A stretch of 16,411 nt of DNA from TMED8 sp038125725 (GTDB lineage Bacteria > Pseudomonadota > Alphaproteobacteria > Rhodospirillales > Casp-alpha2), in NCBI GenBank assembly GCA_038125725.1, contig JAYPEK010000071.1:1-16411 (forward strand), in the 5' to 3' direction. Both the position numbers and the translations under genes were made by a program. Below the pieces are notes generated by a model that had not been told where the DNA came from, did no database searches, and was given only the letters and a program-made list of their open reading frames with translations. Positions 1-6,797 of the stretch are shown in pieces; within the stretch, counting starts at the first letter, position 1; every line of letters begins with the position of its first letter.

Positions 1-310
1 ACTTGGCCGACATCATCACTTCCGGCAGGAAGTATTCGTCCATCTTGAAGCGCCGGCCGACCTCGGCGATGCCGGTGGCCATGGGTCCGGAAATCAGCGT
101 GCGGGGCGAAATATCGCGGCCGAGCGCATCGTTGATAAAATCAACGGTTTCCGTATGTTCGCCGTCGATGATGTTCCATTCCAGTTCGTGGAACAGCTCC
201 TTGATCTCGGCGGGGGCGTCCGACCAACGGTCGGTCTGGCGCGACGCCTCGATGTCGTCCTTCAAGTCTTCGAGATCGAATTCCTGTTCGGTATCAATCG
301 CCAACGGCAT
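1..310 (-). CDS. Corrinoid (B12-binding) methyl-carrier protein, N-terminal part
   Basis: Partial gene: the ATG at 308-310 and 103 codons are present, and the rest lies beyond the window start. The visible protein is the helical cap domain that precedes the cobalamin-binding Rossmann domain in methionine-synthase-like corrinoid proteins (MtaC/MttC type, B12-binding_2). The diagnostic stretch is residues 62-103, with an ISPRTL...GPMATGIAEVG run followed by RRFKMDEYFLPEVM. The DxHxxG cobalamin motif would be in the missing part. A GAGGA ribosome site lies 8 bases before the ATG. It sits 47 bp downstream of the URO-D methyltransferase, which fits a methyltransferase/corrinoid pair: the corrinoid accepts the methyl group from the substrate and passes it on in the cytoplasm. 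It differs clearly from the corrinoid protein at 15571-16281, so the two are distant paralogues. Confidence 0.85.
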   Translation of the reverse strand, partial: MPLAIDTEQEFDLEDLKDDIEASRQTDRWSDAPAEIKELFHELEWNIIDGEHTETVDFINDALGRDISPRTLISGPMATGIAEVGRRFKMDEYFLPEVMMSAK

Positions 311-357
311 GAATTGGATCCTCGTCGTCGTTCAGTTTTCTTCGGGTTACCGCCGCG

Positions 358-1716
358 TCAGCGCTGCAATTCAGGCAGGTCTTCGCCGACATCGGCACCT
401 TCGGGGGGATTTTCCGGCAACGGATAGACCCCGTATTGCCTTGCCTCGTCGATCATGGCAAGCGTGTTCTCGACCGGCACGTCGTGCTCCAGGCGGTGCG
501 AAGACGACAACAGATAGCCACCGCCCTTGCCCATTTCCCAAATCCGCTGCCGGACTTCCTTGCGCACATCCTCTTCGGAGCCCCAGGGCAGCGTTTCCTG
601 CACGTCGATTCCGCCATAAAAGAACATACGGTCGCCCAGCATAAGTTTCTTGGAGCGCGGCCCGGAATGGCGCGCGGCCTTCGGCTGGATCGGGTCGAAA
701 CCGTCGATGCAGGCTTCGCCGTTGGAGACCTTGCCCTTCAGCAACGCTTCCATGAACGACGTCGGGATGGCGCCGCAGCTATGGAACTGGATCTTGCCAT
801 TGGGGTTCTTCTTCAGGAAGTACTCCTTGGTCTCGATGCAGGCGCGGTGATAATGCGGGATCAACTGGCGCTGGAACATCTTCAACGACAGGAACGCCGT
901 CTTCTCGCTGGCCAGATCCTCGGGGCTGACGCGAATCCAATCGATATAATCGCCCATGCGGTCGATCATCGCCTTGTTGAAGGCGATTTCCAGGTCGGTC
1001 AGCTTGGTCAGCAGCGCTTCCAGGAATTCCGGCGCCTCGATGAAGTCGGAGAAGATCTTGGCGTAGCCGACCATATACTTGGCCTGCTCGAACAAGCCGC
1101 CGCGGCCGGCCTGGGCCATCAGCGCAAAGGGCGTTTCCTCGCGCACGTATTTGCAATAGCTCGCCATGTCCATGCCGGGAATGGGCGAGTCCTGGAAACA
1201 GCTGTCGTCATAGGGATCGGGCCAGGGATAGGCCTCGAGAATCTTCAGGCCTTCTTCCAAGGGCGCGCTGGTGGCGTCGAACAGCGGATAGCCGATCATC
1301 TCGAAGTAGCTGCCGTTTTCGTGCGGCGTGAACTTGCGGATGACGCCCCACTCGTCGACGTTCACCTCTTCCTCGCCAGACGGCTTGACGTCGAGCTCGA
1401 ACGGAAAATCGCCCGCCTCGACCGGACGGAAGCCCGGCGACCCGCCAGGCGGGCCGACGGAAATACGAACGAAGTCGATATCCAGCTTTTCCGCCAGATC
1501 GAGCTCAAAGGCGACATCGGTGGTCCAGGTGGTGGAACCGGTACGATAGTTCCTGGGATTGTCGTTGTATTCCATGCCCAGACCCTTGCGCAGGTTCTGG
1601 TAACCCTCGACGGTGCCCCACAGCCCGATCGGCACCTTATCCGGCTCGCGCAGGTTGATGGCGTCGATTGTCCGCTTGCGCTGCGGCGACAAGGCATTGG
1701 ATTTGATCGCGACCAT
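358..1716 (-). CDS. URO-D-family corrinoid methyltransferase
   Basis: A 452-residue protein of the uroporphyrinogen decarboxylase superfamily, in the branch that includes the corrinoid methyltransferases MtaA, CmuA, MtvB and VdmB rather than true HemE. Evidence is the FHSCGAIP motif (His312-x-Cys314, expected zinc site), the downstream FYGGIDVQETLPWG block near 366-379, and GGGYLLSSSH near 398-407. The third zinc cysteine of MtaA is not seen in that last block, which has Ser-His instead; His407 might substitute (inference). Length exceeds HemE (about 350) and there is no haem-pathway context. The likely role is transfer of a methyl group between an unknown methylated substrate and the adjacent corrinoid protein. 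A GGGGAG ribosome site precedes the ATG. The substrate cannot be read from the sequence; methoxyaromatics, methylamines, betaines and methylated sulfur or arsenic compounds are all possible. Confidence 0.85.
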   Translation of the reverse strand: MVAIKSNALSPQRKRTIDAINLREPDKVPIGLWGTVEGYQNLRKGLGMEYNDNPRNYRTGSTTWTTDVAFELDLAEKLDIDFVRISVGPPGGSPGFRPVEAGDFPFELDVKPSGEEEVNVDEWGVIRKFTPHENGSYFEMIGYPLFDATSAPLEEGLKILEAYPWPDPYDDSCFQDSPIPGMDMASYCKYVREETPFALMAQAGRGGLFEQAKYMVGYAKIFSDFIEAPEFLEALLTKLTDLEIAFNKAMIDRMGDYIDWIRVSPEDLASEKTAFLSLKMFQRQLIPHYHRACIETKEYFLKKNPNGKIQFHSCGAIPTSFMEALLKGKVSNGEACIDGFDPIQPKAARHSGPRSKKLMLGDRMFFYGGIDVQETLPWGSEEDVRKEVRQRIWEMGKGGGYLLSSSHRLEHDVPVENTLAMIDEARQYGVYPLPENPPEGADVGEDLPELQR

Positions 1717-1743
1717 GATGCTCTCCCCAAACTCGAAACCACG

Positions 1744-1757
1744 TCCGGTTTTCCGGA
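1744..1757. promoter_or_regulatory. Perfect 14-bp palindrome upstream of URO-D gene
   Basis: TCCGG-TTTT-CCGGA, a 5-bp perfect inverted repeat around four T residues, 27 bp upstream of the URO-D start in the 160-bp gap after the ferredoxin gene. It could be an operator or a short leader hairpin. On the minus strand it reads TCCGGAAAACCGGA; its first ten bases recur near the metF promoter at 11838-11847. Function is inferred only. Confidence 0.25.
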
Positions 1758-1876
1758 TTATCGTGTCATGGCGCCATTCTAGTGGTGATCCGACGGCGCC
1801 GCCAACTGGTTATAGCCATGCGCGATTGCGTGACCCCATGCGCTGGCAACATGGGAAATCGGAAAAAACCGCTTCC

Positions 1877-2437
1877 TCAATCACCGCCGAACTGCTGCTG
1901 AGCACTGACCACCATGCCCGGAAACCCTTGCATGTTGGAACCGCCAAGCCGTGCCGCGGCGCGCTCGCGCCCCTGGTTGGCAAGCTCCACCATTGAGCCG
2001 GACTTGATAGCCCCGGTGGGGCAGATCTCCTCACAGGCGCGCGGCATATCCAAGGGCCGTTCCTTGCCCGGCGTCTGGCAGAAATTGCATTTCTCCATCT
2101 TGCCGGCGGCAGCCGAAAGCTGCGGCGCGTTGAACGGGCAGGCCCAGGCGCAAAACCCGCAGCCGATGCAGGTGTTCTGGTCGACGACAACGACGCCGTC
2201 GGCGGCGCGCTTGGTGATGGCCGTGACCGGACAGGCATTACGGCATGGCGCGTCGCCGCAGTGCATGCAGGCCATGGAGACGTTCATTGCCTTGACGTTG
2301 GGATAGGTGCCGCTTTCGATCTTCACCACCTCGCGCCAGCGCGGGCCGATCTCGACCTCGTTCCAGGTCTTGCAGGCGATCTCGCAGGCGTGACATTTGA
2401 CGCAGCGCTTATGGTCGAAATAGAAGCCGTGTTGCAT
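1877..2437 (-). CDS. Four-cluster [4Fe-4S] ferredoxin subunit of a molybdoenzyme
   Basis: A 186-residue electron-transfer subunit of the DmsB/PsrB/HybA type. Four cysteine motifs are visible: Cys12-15-18-22, Cys57-60-65-69, Cys90-93-96-100 and Cys117-120-135-139. This is the standard set for four [4Fe-4S] clusters. The sequence opens with HGFYFDHKRCVKCHACEIAC, as in soluble partners of Mo-bisPGD oxidoreductases. No signal peptide or membrane helix is present. It starts 15 bp after the stop of the molybdoenzyme gene with a strong GGGGGGAG ribosome site, so the two are co-translated and should form an AB heterodimer. No PsrC/DmsC-type membrane anchor gene follows; the next gene is the URO-D methyltransferase. 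Electrons would therefore go to or come from a soluble partner or an anchor encoded elsewhere. Confidence 0.92.
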   Translation of the reverse strand: MQHGFYFDHKRCVKCHACEIACKTWNEVEIGPRWREVVKIESGTYPNVKAMNVSMACMHCGDAPCRNACPVTAITKRAADGVVVVDQNTCIGCGFCAWACPFNAPQLSAAAGKMEKCNFCQTPGKERPLDMPRACEEICPTGAIKSGSMVELANQGRERAAARLGGSNMQGFPGMVVSAQQQFGGD

Positions 2438-2452
2438 GGTCCGTCTCCCCCC

Positions 2453-4567
2453 TTAACCGGCCTTGCGAATGCGCACTTTGCATTCGTTGTAGCAGTTGGC
2501 GCCGGTGACCGGATTGGTATGGGTGTCCATCAGGTTATTGGAATGCGCACCCTTGCCCTTGGCCGTCGACCCCATGGCCCAATGGCCGAAGCCGTGCCCG
2601 TGGCGGATCGAAATGCAGCCCGGCACCAGACCCTCGACCACTTTGGCGCGGATGGTGATGTTGTCCTTGGGGCTCTCGACCACGCACATCTCCCCGTCGA
2701 CGATGCCGTACTTGGCGGCGTCCTGGCTGTTCACCTCGACCCAGTTCTCGCCGCAGACCTCCATCAGGTAGGGGTTGTTCTGGGTGACGATGTTGCAGTG
2801 CATGGAGAACTTCGAATGCGTCACCTGTAGCGGATAGTCGTCGTCGGGAATGACCGAGCGACCGACGAACTCCGGATACGGGTTGAGCCCGGCGTTTTCG
2901 TAATCCTTGGAATAGATTTCGATCTTGCCTGAAGGGGTCGGCAGACCATCCGGCACGCGGTTGTAGCGTACCTCGCCGGCCCAAAAGCCCTTCTGCTTCA
3001 ACTCGTCCAGGCTCATGGGCACGTTCTTCATGGCGACCTCGCCCCAGTCCTCCCACTTCTCGTAGGTGAAGTACTGGCCCCAGCCCATCTTCTCGGCGAT
3101 GCCCTTGACGATTTCGTAGGCCGGCTTGGCCTCGCCCACCGGGTCGATGACAGGCTGGCACAGCACCACTTCCGGCCCCAGCCACATGCCCTGGCGGATT
3201 TCCGCCTGTTCATGGAACGAGGTTTCCGGCAGCACGATGTCGCATTCGAGCGAGGTCTCGCTCATGTAGAGTTCGAGCGACACCGCCAGCTCCAGGTTCT
3301 TGAACATCTCCTGCACGCGTTCGCGGTTGGGATCGCTCATCACCGGGTTCGACGAATGCACGAACCACGCCTTCACCGGATAGGGATCGCCGTTGATGAC
3401 CGCATCGGGCAGCTTCGAATTCGGCAGGTCCGGCGCCAACGGATAGCCCATGGCGACGTGCAGCGGATCCTTTTGCGGCTGGCGCTTGGCCTCTTCCGGG
3501 ATTTCCACCGGCGTTCCCAGCGGCGCCCAATCCTTGAGGTTGATGTTGCCGGGCTTGTCGACCTCGCCGCAAATGGCGTCCAGGATATAGCAGGCGCGGC
3601 CAGCGTCGTGGCCGTTGGTGTAGTAGCCGGACCCCTTGAAGATCGCCGACATGGCCGGCTTGGTGGTGGCGAACTCCCGCGCCAGGCGCCGGATGCGCTC
3701 GGCGTCGATGCCGCAGATCGCCTCCGCCCACTCAGGCGTATAACCCTTTTCGTTCAAGTGGTCGCGAAAGCCGTTGAAGCCCTCGCAGTAGGCATTGACG
3801 AAGGCCTCATCGTAGAGCTTCTCGTCAATGATCACCTTGCACATGGCAAGCGCCATGGCGCCGTCGGTGCCGGGCTGAATGGGCACCCATTCGTCTGCCT
3901 TCTGCGCGGTTTCGGTGAAATTCGGATCGACCACGACCAGACGGCAGCCCTTGGCCTTGGCATCCATCAAGGCCCGGCTTTCCCACAGGCCCTGGTTTGC
4001 GCCCAGGTTGTTCATGCCCCACAGCATGACGTACTTCGAATTGGCGAAGTCGTGCATGGGGAAAACGTGGCCGAATAGGTTGAGGCAGGCGGCGCGGCGG
4101 TCTTGCTCGCAGCCCGAGGTATGGGCATACATGTTCGGCGAACCGTAGAGGTCTTTAAGAAGGTGATGGTAGAAGACCGTGTTGGGATCGTGATGACAGG
4201 TAAGCGCCACCGATTCCGGCCCCCACTTCTCGGCGATCTCCTTCAGCTTATCGGCGATGAAGGTGAAGGCCTCGTCCCAGGAGATGCGCTTGAACTGGCC
4301 GGGCTCGCCCTTCGGGTTGGTGCGCAGCATCGGATACTTGAGCCGATCCGGGTCCTGGCTCACGTACCAACTGGCCATGCCCTTGGCGCAGCGCGCCCCG
4401 ATGTTGTTGGGCGCTTCCGGGTTGCCTTTCTGATAGACGATGCGTCCGTCGCGGACGAACACCTCCGTCGGGCATTGCCACGGGCAGGTATAGCAGAAGC
4501 TCTTAACCACCTTGGCGCCCTTGATCCCCGCCAGGCGCTCGCCAAGATTACTGTCGACGACGTTCAT
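2453..4567 (-). CDS. Cytoplasmic molybdopterin (bisPGD) oxidoreductase, DMSO reductase family
   Basis: A 704-residue catalytic subunit. The N-terminal [4Fe-4S] site is Cys25-x2-Cys28-x3-Cys32-x27-Cys60. Cys153 in the HTSGCEQD context is the likely protein ligand to Mo or W, as in the PsrA/PhsA/TtrA-like group. The C-terminal dinucleotide-binding domain begins around residue 595 and ends with HTNPVTGANCYNECKV. There is no twin-arginine signal, so it should act in the cytoplasm, unlike secreted PsrA, ArrA or TtrA. A GGGAGGA ribosome site supports the ATG. It is first in a minus-strand run with its ferredoxin partner, a URO-D methyltransferase and a corrinoid protein. That suggests it reduces or oxidises the methylated substrate or a product, or supplies low-potential electrons for corrinoid activation. 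The substrate is unknown; thiosulfate/polysulfide-type chemistry is the family default, and an oxide reductase is possible. Confidence 0.88.
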   Translation of the reverse strand: MNVVDSNLGERLAGIKGAKVVKSFCYTCPWQCPTEVFVRDGRIVYQKGNPEAPNNIGARCAKGMASWYVSQDPDRLKYPMLRTNPKGEPGQFKRISWDEAFTFIADKLKEIAEKWGPESVALTCHHDPNTVFYHHLLKDLYGSPNMYAHTSGCEQDRRAACLNLFGHVFPMHDFANSKYVMLWGMNNLGANQGLWESRALMDAKAKGCRLVVVDPNFTETAQKADEWVPIQPGTDGAMALAMCKVIIDEKLYDEAFVNAYCEGFNGFRDHLNEKGYTPEWAEAICGIDAERIRRLAREFATTKPAMSAIFKGSGYYTNGHDAGRACYILDAICGEVDKPGNINLKDWAPLGTPVEIPEEAKRQPQKDPLHVAMGYPLAPDLPNSKLPDAVINGDPYPVKAWFVHSSNPVMSDPNRERVQEMFKNLELAVSLELYMSETSLECDIVLPETSFHEQAEIRQGMWLGPEVVLCQPVIDPVGEAKPAYEIVKGIAEKMGWGQYFTYEKWEDWGEVAMKNVPMSLDELKQKGFWAGEVRYNRVPDGLPTPSGKIEIYSKDYENAGLNPYPEFVGRSVIPDDDYPLQVTHSKFSMHCNIVTQNNPYLMEVCGENWVEVNSQDAAKYGIVDGEMCVVESPKDNITIRAKVVEGLVPGCISIRHGHGFGHWAMGSTAKGKGAHSNNLMDTHTNPVTGANCYNECKVRIRKAG

Positions 4568-4594
4568 GATCTGTATCCTCCCTGTCGGCGCGGA

Positions 4595-4612
4595 TCGCGG
4601 GCTATCCCGCGA
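4595..4612 (-). promoter_or_regulatory. Stem-loop in the molybdoenzyme leader
   Basis: A perfect 7-bp stem, TCGCGGG / CCCGCGA, around a 4-base loop, 27 bp upstream of the molybdoenzyme ATG and just ahead of its ribosome site. No U-run follows, so it is not a classical terminator. It may be an mRNA-stabilising or leader control element, or a protein-binding dyad. Confidence 0.3.
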
Positions 4613-4770
4613 CGGGCCGGTTGGCGGCCGGTTCGCCAGCCTTTATCGATAGGTTACCGCCGGGCGGAAACCCGCGCAACCGGCCCCATCCGCGTCATGC
4701 GAACCCGGAATGGCGGCTGCCACGATGCGCATGACAGGCGTAACGCCTTGATCCTATCTATGCGTGTTTT

Positions 4771-4791
4771 CCTGTTTTACAATTCTACAGG
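4771..4791. promoter_or_regulatory. Operator-like dyad CCTGT-N11-ACAGG
   Basis: A 21-bp dyad with 5-bp perfect arms and an AT-rich core containing TACAAT, in the divergent region between the molybdoenzyme and the plus-strand gene. Spacing of about two helical turns suits a dimeric regulator. Prediction from symmetry only. Confidence 0.25.
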
Positions 4792-4792
4792 T

Positions 4793-4813
4793 GCACTAGC
4801 GCGTGAATAGTGC
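4793..4813. promoter_or_regulatory. Operator-like dyad GCACTA-N9-TAGTGC
   Basis: A 6-bp perfect inverted repeat with a 9-bp spacer, one base after the preceding dyad and 78 bp before the plus-strand ATG. Total length is again 21 bp. It could be a second binding site for the same or another dimeric regulator. Prediction from symmetry only. Confidence 0.25.
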
Positions 4814-4891
4814 GATACTCCTCGAAATCCAGAAAATCATGGGGAAGGGGCCGCGTTCAACGTGCGATAACGCATTAGGGGTATTGTTATC

Positions 4892-5902
4892 ATGGCCAAA
4901 GACATCAATCCGCCGACAGACGGCAATCAGCCACCGGACCCGGAAGACGCACGCGCCGAATTTTGGGAAGCAACCTTCTTCAGTCCGGAAGGCACCGAAA
5001 TCGCAACCCAGGAAACCGACCCGAAACCGGCGCCTTCGGCTGAACCGCCACGAACACCGGTCGCAAACATCCCCGCGCCACGCGACAGCGGCGAGGATAA
5101 GGTTTTGCGCGAACGCATCGACCGCGAAGCCATGGAATCGGCCGAAACCCATGCAGAGGAACTGGGTGAAGCGATGCACGCCAAGTTCATGCACCTGTTG
5201 ACCGAACGTCTGGAAAAGACCGGGGGCCAGCTAACGCACGAAGACGTCGAGGAAATGGGCGAGGAATTCCGCGAGAACCTCAAAGAGATCAAGACAGCGT
5301 TCCTCAATGCCGTCGAGTCCTACACCCTGGCCCGGGAACGAACCCGTGTCGAGAAAGCCCGCTCGCATCTGTTCACGCGCCTCATAGTGCGCAAGTTCGA
5401 ACACCGTCTGCGCGACGAAAAGACACTGCGCGACAGTCCGGAATTCCTGTCCAGGCGCATGTTGCCTGGCTTCTCCACCATGCTGTCGATGATGTTCGGG
5501 AAACCGAAACTGGCCAGCTATGAAAAACGCATCAAAGCCGTCGCCGAGCGCCTGAAAAACGAAAGCGGCGGCCACCTAGACTGGGACGAGTTCTATCGAT
5601 CACCGGAAATAAAGAAGCTCACACTGCGCGCCGAAATCGAGATCGCCCAAAACTTCCGCAACGTCGACAAGCGCTTCCAGTGGATGGTGGCGATGATCAA
5701 TTCCAACCTGATCCCCGCCGACGATCATTGGCTGGGCGTCGAGTGGTCGTTCAATGAAGACGCGGCGCGGAAGATGCTGGCATCGCTGTTCGCTGATTTG
5801 CGCGCAGCCCTGAAAAATCCCAATGCCCGGGAACGCTTCGGCCAGTCCCTCGGAGACGAGACGTTAGGCGTGCTCGATTCCGTCGCCACACACTTCCACT
5901 GA
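4892..5902 (+). CDS. Unrecognised cytoplasmic protein
   Basis: A 336-residue protein that I do not recognise. It has no signal peptide and no hydrophobic membrane segment. Residues 1-70 are proline-rich, acidic and probably disordered (several PP, PKPAP and PPRTP runs). From about residue 71 to the end it is charged and mainly helical, with heptad-like Glu/Lys/Arg-rich stretches (about 75-160 and 205-245) that could form coiled coils. No catalytic or metal motif stands out. The ATG has only a weak upstream TAGGGG. It is the only plus-strand gene here, divergent from the molybdoenzyme and convergent with the aquaporin, so it is its own transcription unit and may be unrelated to the flanking pathways. 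Consistent in-frame codon bias over 1 kb supports it being a real gene. Confidence 0.7.
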   Translation: MAKDINPPTDGNQPPDPEDARAEFWEATFFSPEGTEIATQETDPKPAPSAEPPRTPVANIPAPRDSGEDKVLRERIDREAMESAETHAEELGEAMHAKFMHLLTERLEKTGGQLTHEDVEEMGEEFRENLKEIKTAFLNAVESYTLARERTRVEKARSHLFTRLIVRKFEHRLRDEKTLRDSPEFLSRRMLPGFSTMLSMMFGKPKLASYEKRIKAVAERLKNESGGHLDWDEFYRSPEIKKLTLRAEIEIAQNFRNVDKRFQWMVAMINSNLIPADDHWLGVEWSFNEDAARKMLASLFADLRAALKNPNARERFGQSLGDETLGVLDSVATHFH

Positions 5903-5919
5903 ACGGCGCTTGCCCGTTC
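5901..5919. terminator. Possible bidirectional terminator hairpin
   Basis: GAACGG / CCGTTC (6-bp perfect stem, 7-base loop) overlaps the stop codon of the plus-strand gene and ends just before the stop of the convergent aquaporin gene. There is no clear T-run on either side, so intrinsic termination is uncertain, but the position between two converging genes fits. Confidence 0.35.
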
Positions 5920-5920
5920 G

Positions 5921-6796
5921 TCAGTCCTTCGGCGCCCGCGGCAGGCGCGATGCGACCAGGCGATAGACACCGCCGCCGATCACCGCACCACAAATCGGCG
6001 CCAGGATGTAGACCGTGAAGAAGCCGTTGCGCGGTCCCGGAATGGCGATTTCCCCCCAACCCAGGAAATAGGCAACCAGACGCGGCCCGAAATCGCGGGC
6101 CGGATTGAGCGCCGCCTGCGTCAGCGGCGCCACCACGGAAATAATCGCCGCCACGCCGACACCGATGATCACGGCCCCCATTGCAGACGGCGGCCTGGCG
6201 GTGTTGCGCTCGTGTGTGACGGTGGAGACGACAAACGCCAGCATGGCTGTGCCGATCAATTCGGCAATGAAGGCGGAAGTCGGCGTGATCACCCGCCAGG
6301 CGTCCTCGGCGCTGCCGTAGACGGCCGGATTGGGGAAATACTCGCCGAACATCATGGCGCTGAGTTCGCTGCCGGGCCCGCCGCGTAGCAAGCCCTTGGC
6401 GCGCTCGAACTCGATAATGGCTTCCGAGAACATGGCATAGAGGACCACCGTCGCCGCCGCCGCGCCGGCGACCTGCGCCACCCAATAGGGGATGATTCGC
6501 TTCAGCGGGAACTTGTCGTAGACGGCGGCCATCACCGTGATTGCCGGATTGATGTGCGCGCCAGACAGGCTGGCCGAGGTATAGATGCCGAGGCTAACGC
6601 CCACCGCCCACACGACCGCCACCTGCCAAAGCCCCGCCTGGGCACCGGTGGCAACGGCCGCCTGCACCGAGCCGACGCCGAAAAACACCAAAACGAAGGT
6701 GCCGAAAAACTCGCCGATCATGGCGGTCGTCAGCGTCGTCGGCTGGCCGTCGCTGGGCGCCGCCTTGGCCGGTTTCCCTTGCTTTTCGTCGCTCAC
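5921..6796 (-). CDS. Aquaglyceroporin (MIP family), probable arsenite channel
   Basis: A 291-residue MIP-family channel. The two pore motifs are SGAHINPA (NPA at 83-85) and AALNPARDFGPRL (NPA at 231-233). The Asp after the second NPAR is typical of glycerol-conducting GlpF-type channels rather than strict aquaporins. About six hydrophobic helices are visible, with a hydrophilic N-terminal tail of about 22 residues. The start is a GTG, one base after the TAA of the pentapeptide gene, with AGAGGGG upstream, so translation is coupled. Aquaglyceroporins conduct As(OH)3, and AqpS of Sinorhizobium meliloti does so within an ars operon. Placement as the last gene of an arsenite oxidase operon suggests passage of arsenite across the inner membrane, for example export of cytoplasmic arsenite to the periplasmic oxidase. 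Glycerol transport is the alternative, but no glycerol genes are nearby. Confidence 0.9.
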   Translation of the reverse strand: MSDEKQGKPAKAAPSDGQPTTLTTAMIGEFFGTFVLVFFGVGSVQAAVATGAQAGLWQVAVVWAVGVSLGIYTSASLSGAHINPAITVMAAVYDKFPLKRIIPYWVAQVAGAAAATVVLYAMFSEAIIEFERAKGLLRGGPGSELSAMMFGEYFPNPAVYGSAEDAWRVITPTSAFIAELIGTAMLAFVVSTVTHERNTARPPSAMGAVIIGVGVAAIISVVAPLTQAALNPARDFGPRLVAYFLGWGEIAIPGPRNGFFTVYILAPICGAVIGGGVYRLVASRLPRAPKD

Positions 6797-6797
6797 C

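Larger units (their letters stand above)
4568..4891. other. Divergent intergenic region with several inverted repeats
   Basis: 324 bp between the divergently transcribed molybdoenzyme (minus) and the unrecognised plus-strand gene. It must hold promoters for both, but I found no convincing -35/-10 pair on either strand. It contains a GC hairpin (4595-4612) in the molybdoenzyme leader and two operator-like dyads (4771-4791 and 4793-4813), listed separately. The stretch 4740-4830 is AT-richer than its surroundings, as expected of a promoter zone. No cobalamin-riboswitch B12 box, tRNA or small ORF with a ribosome site was recognised. Confidence 0.5.

Noticed and set aside
436..1782. A 448-codon open frame on the plus strand
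   Set aside because: It is antisense to the URO-D methyltransferase, whose HxC motif and conserved blocks are convincing. No ribosome site or domain supports the plus frame.
4568..4891. Possible cobalamin riboswitch, expected near B12-dependent genes
   Set aside because: No B12 box (GCCACTG-type core) or suitable paired regions were found on either strand of this gap.
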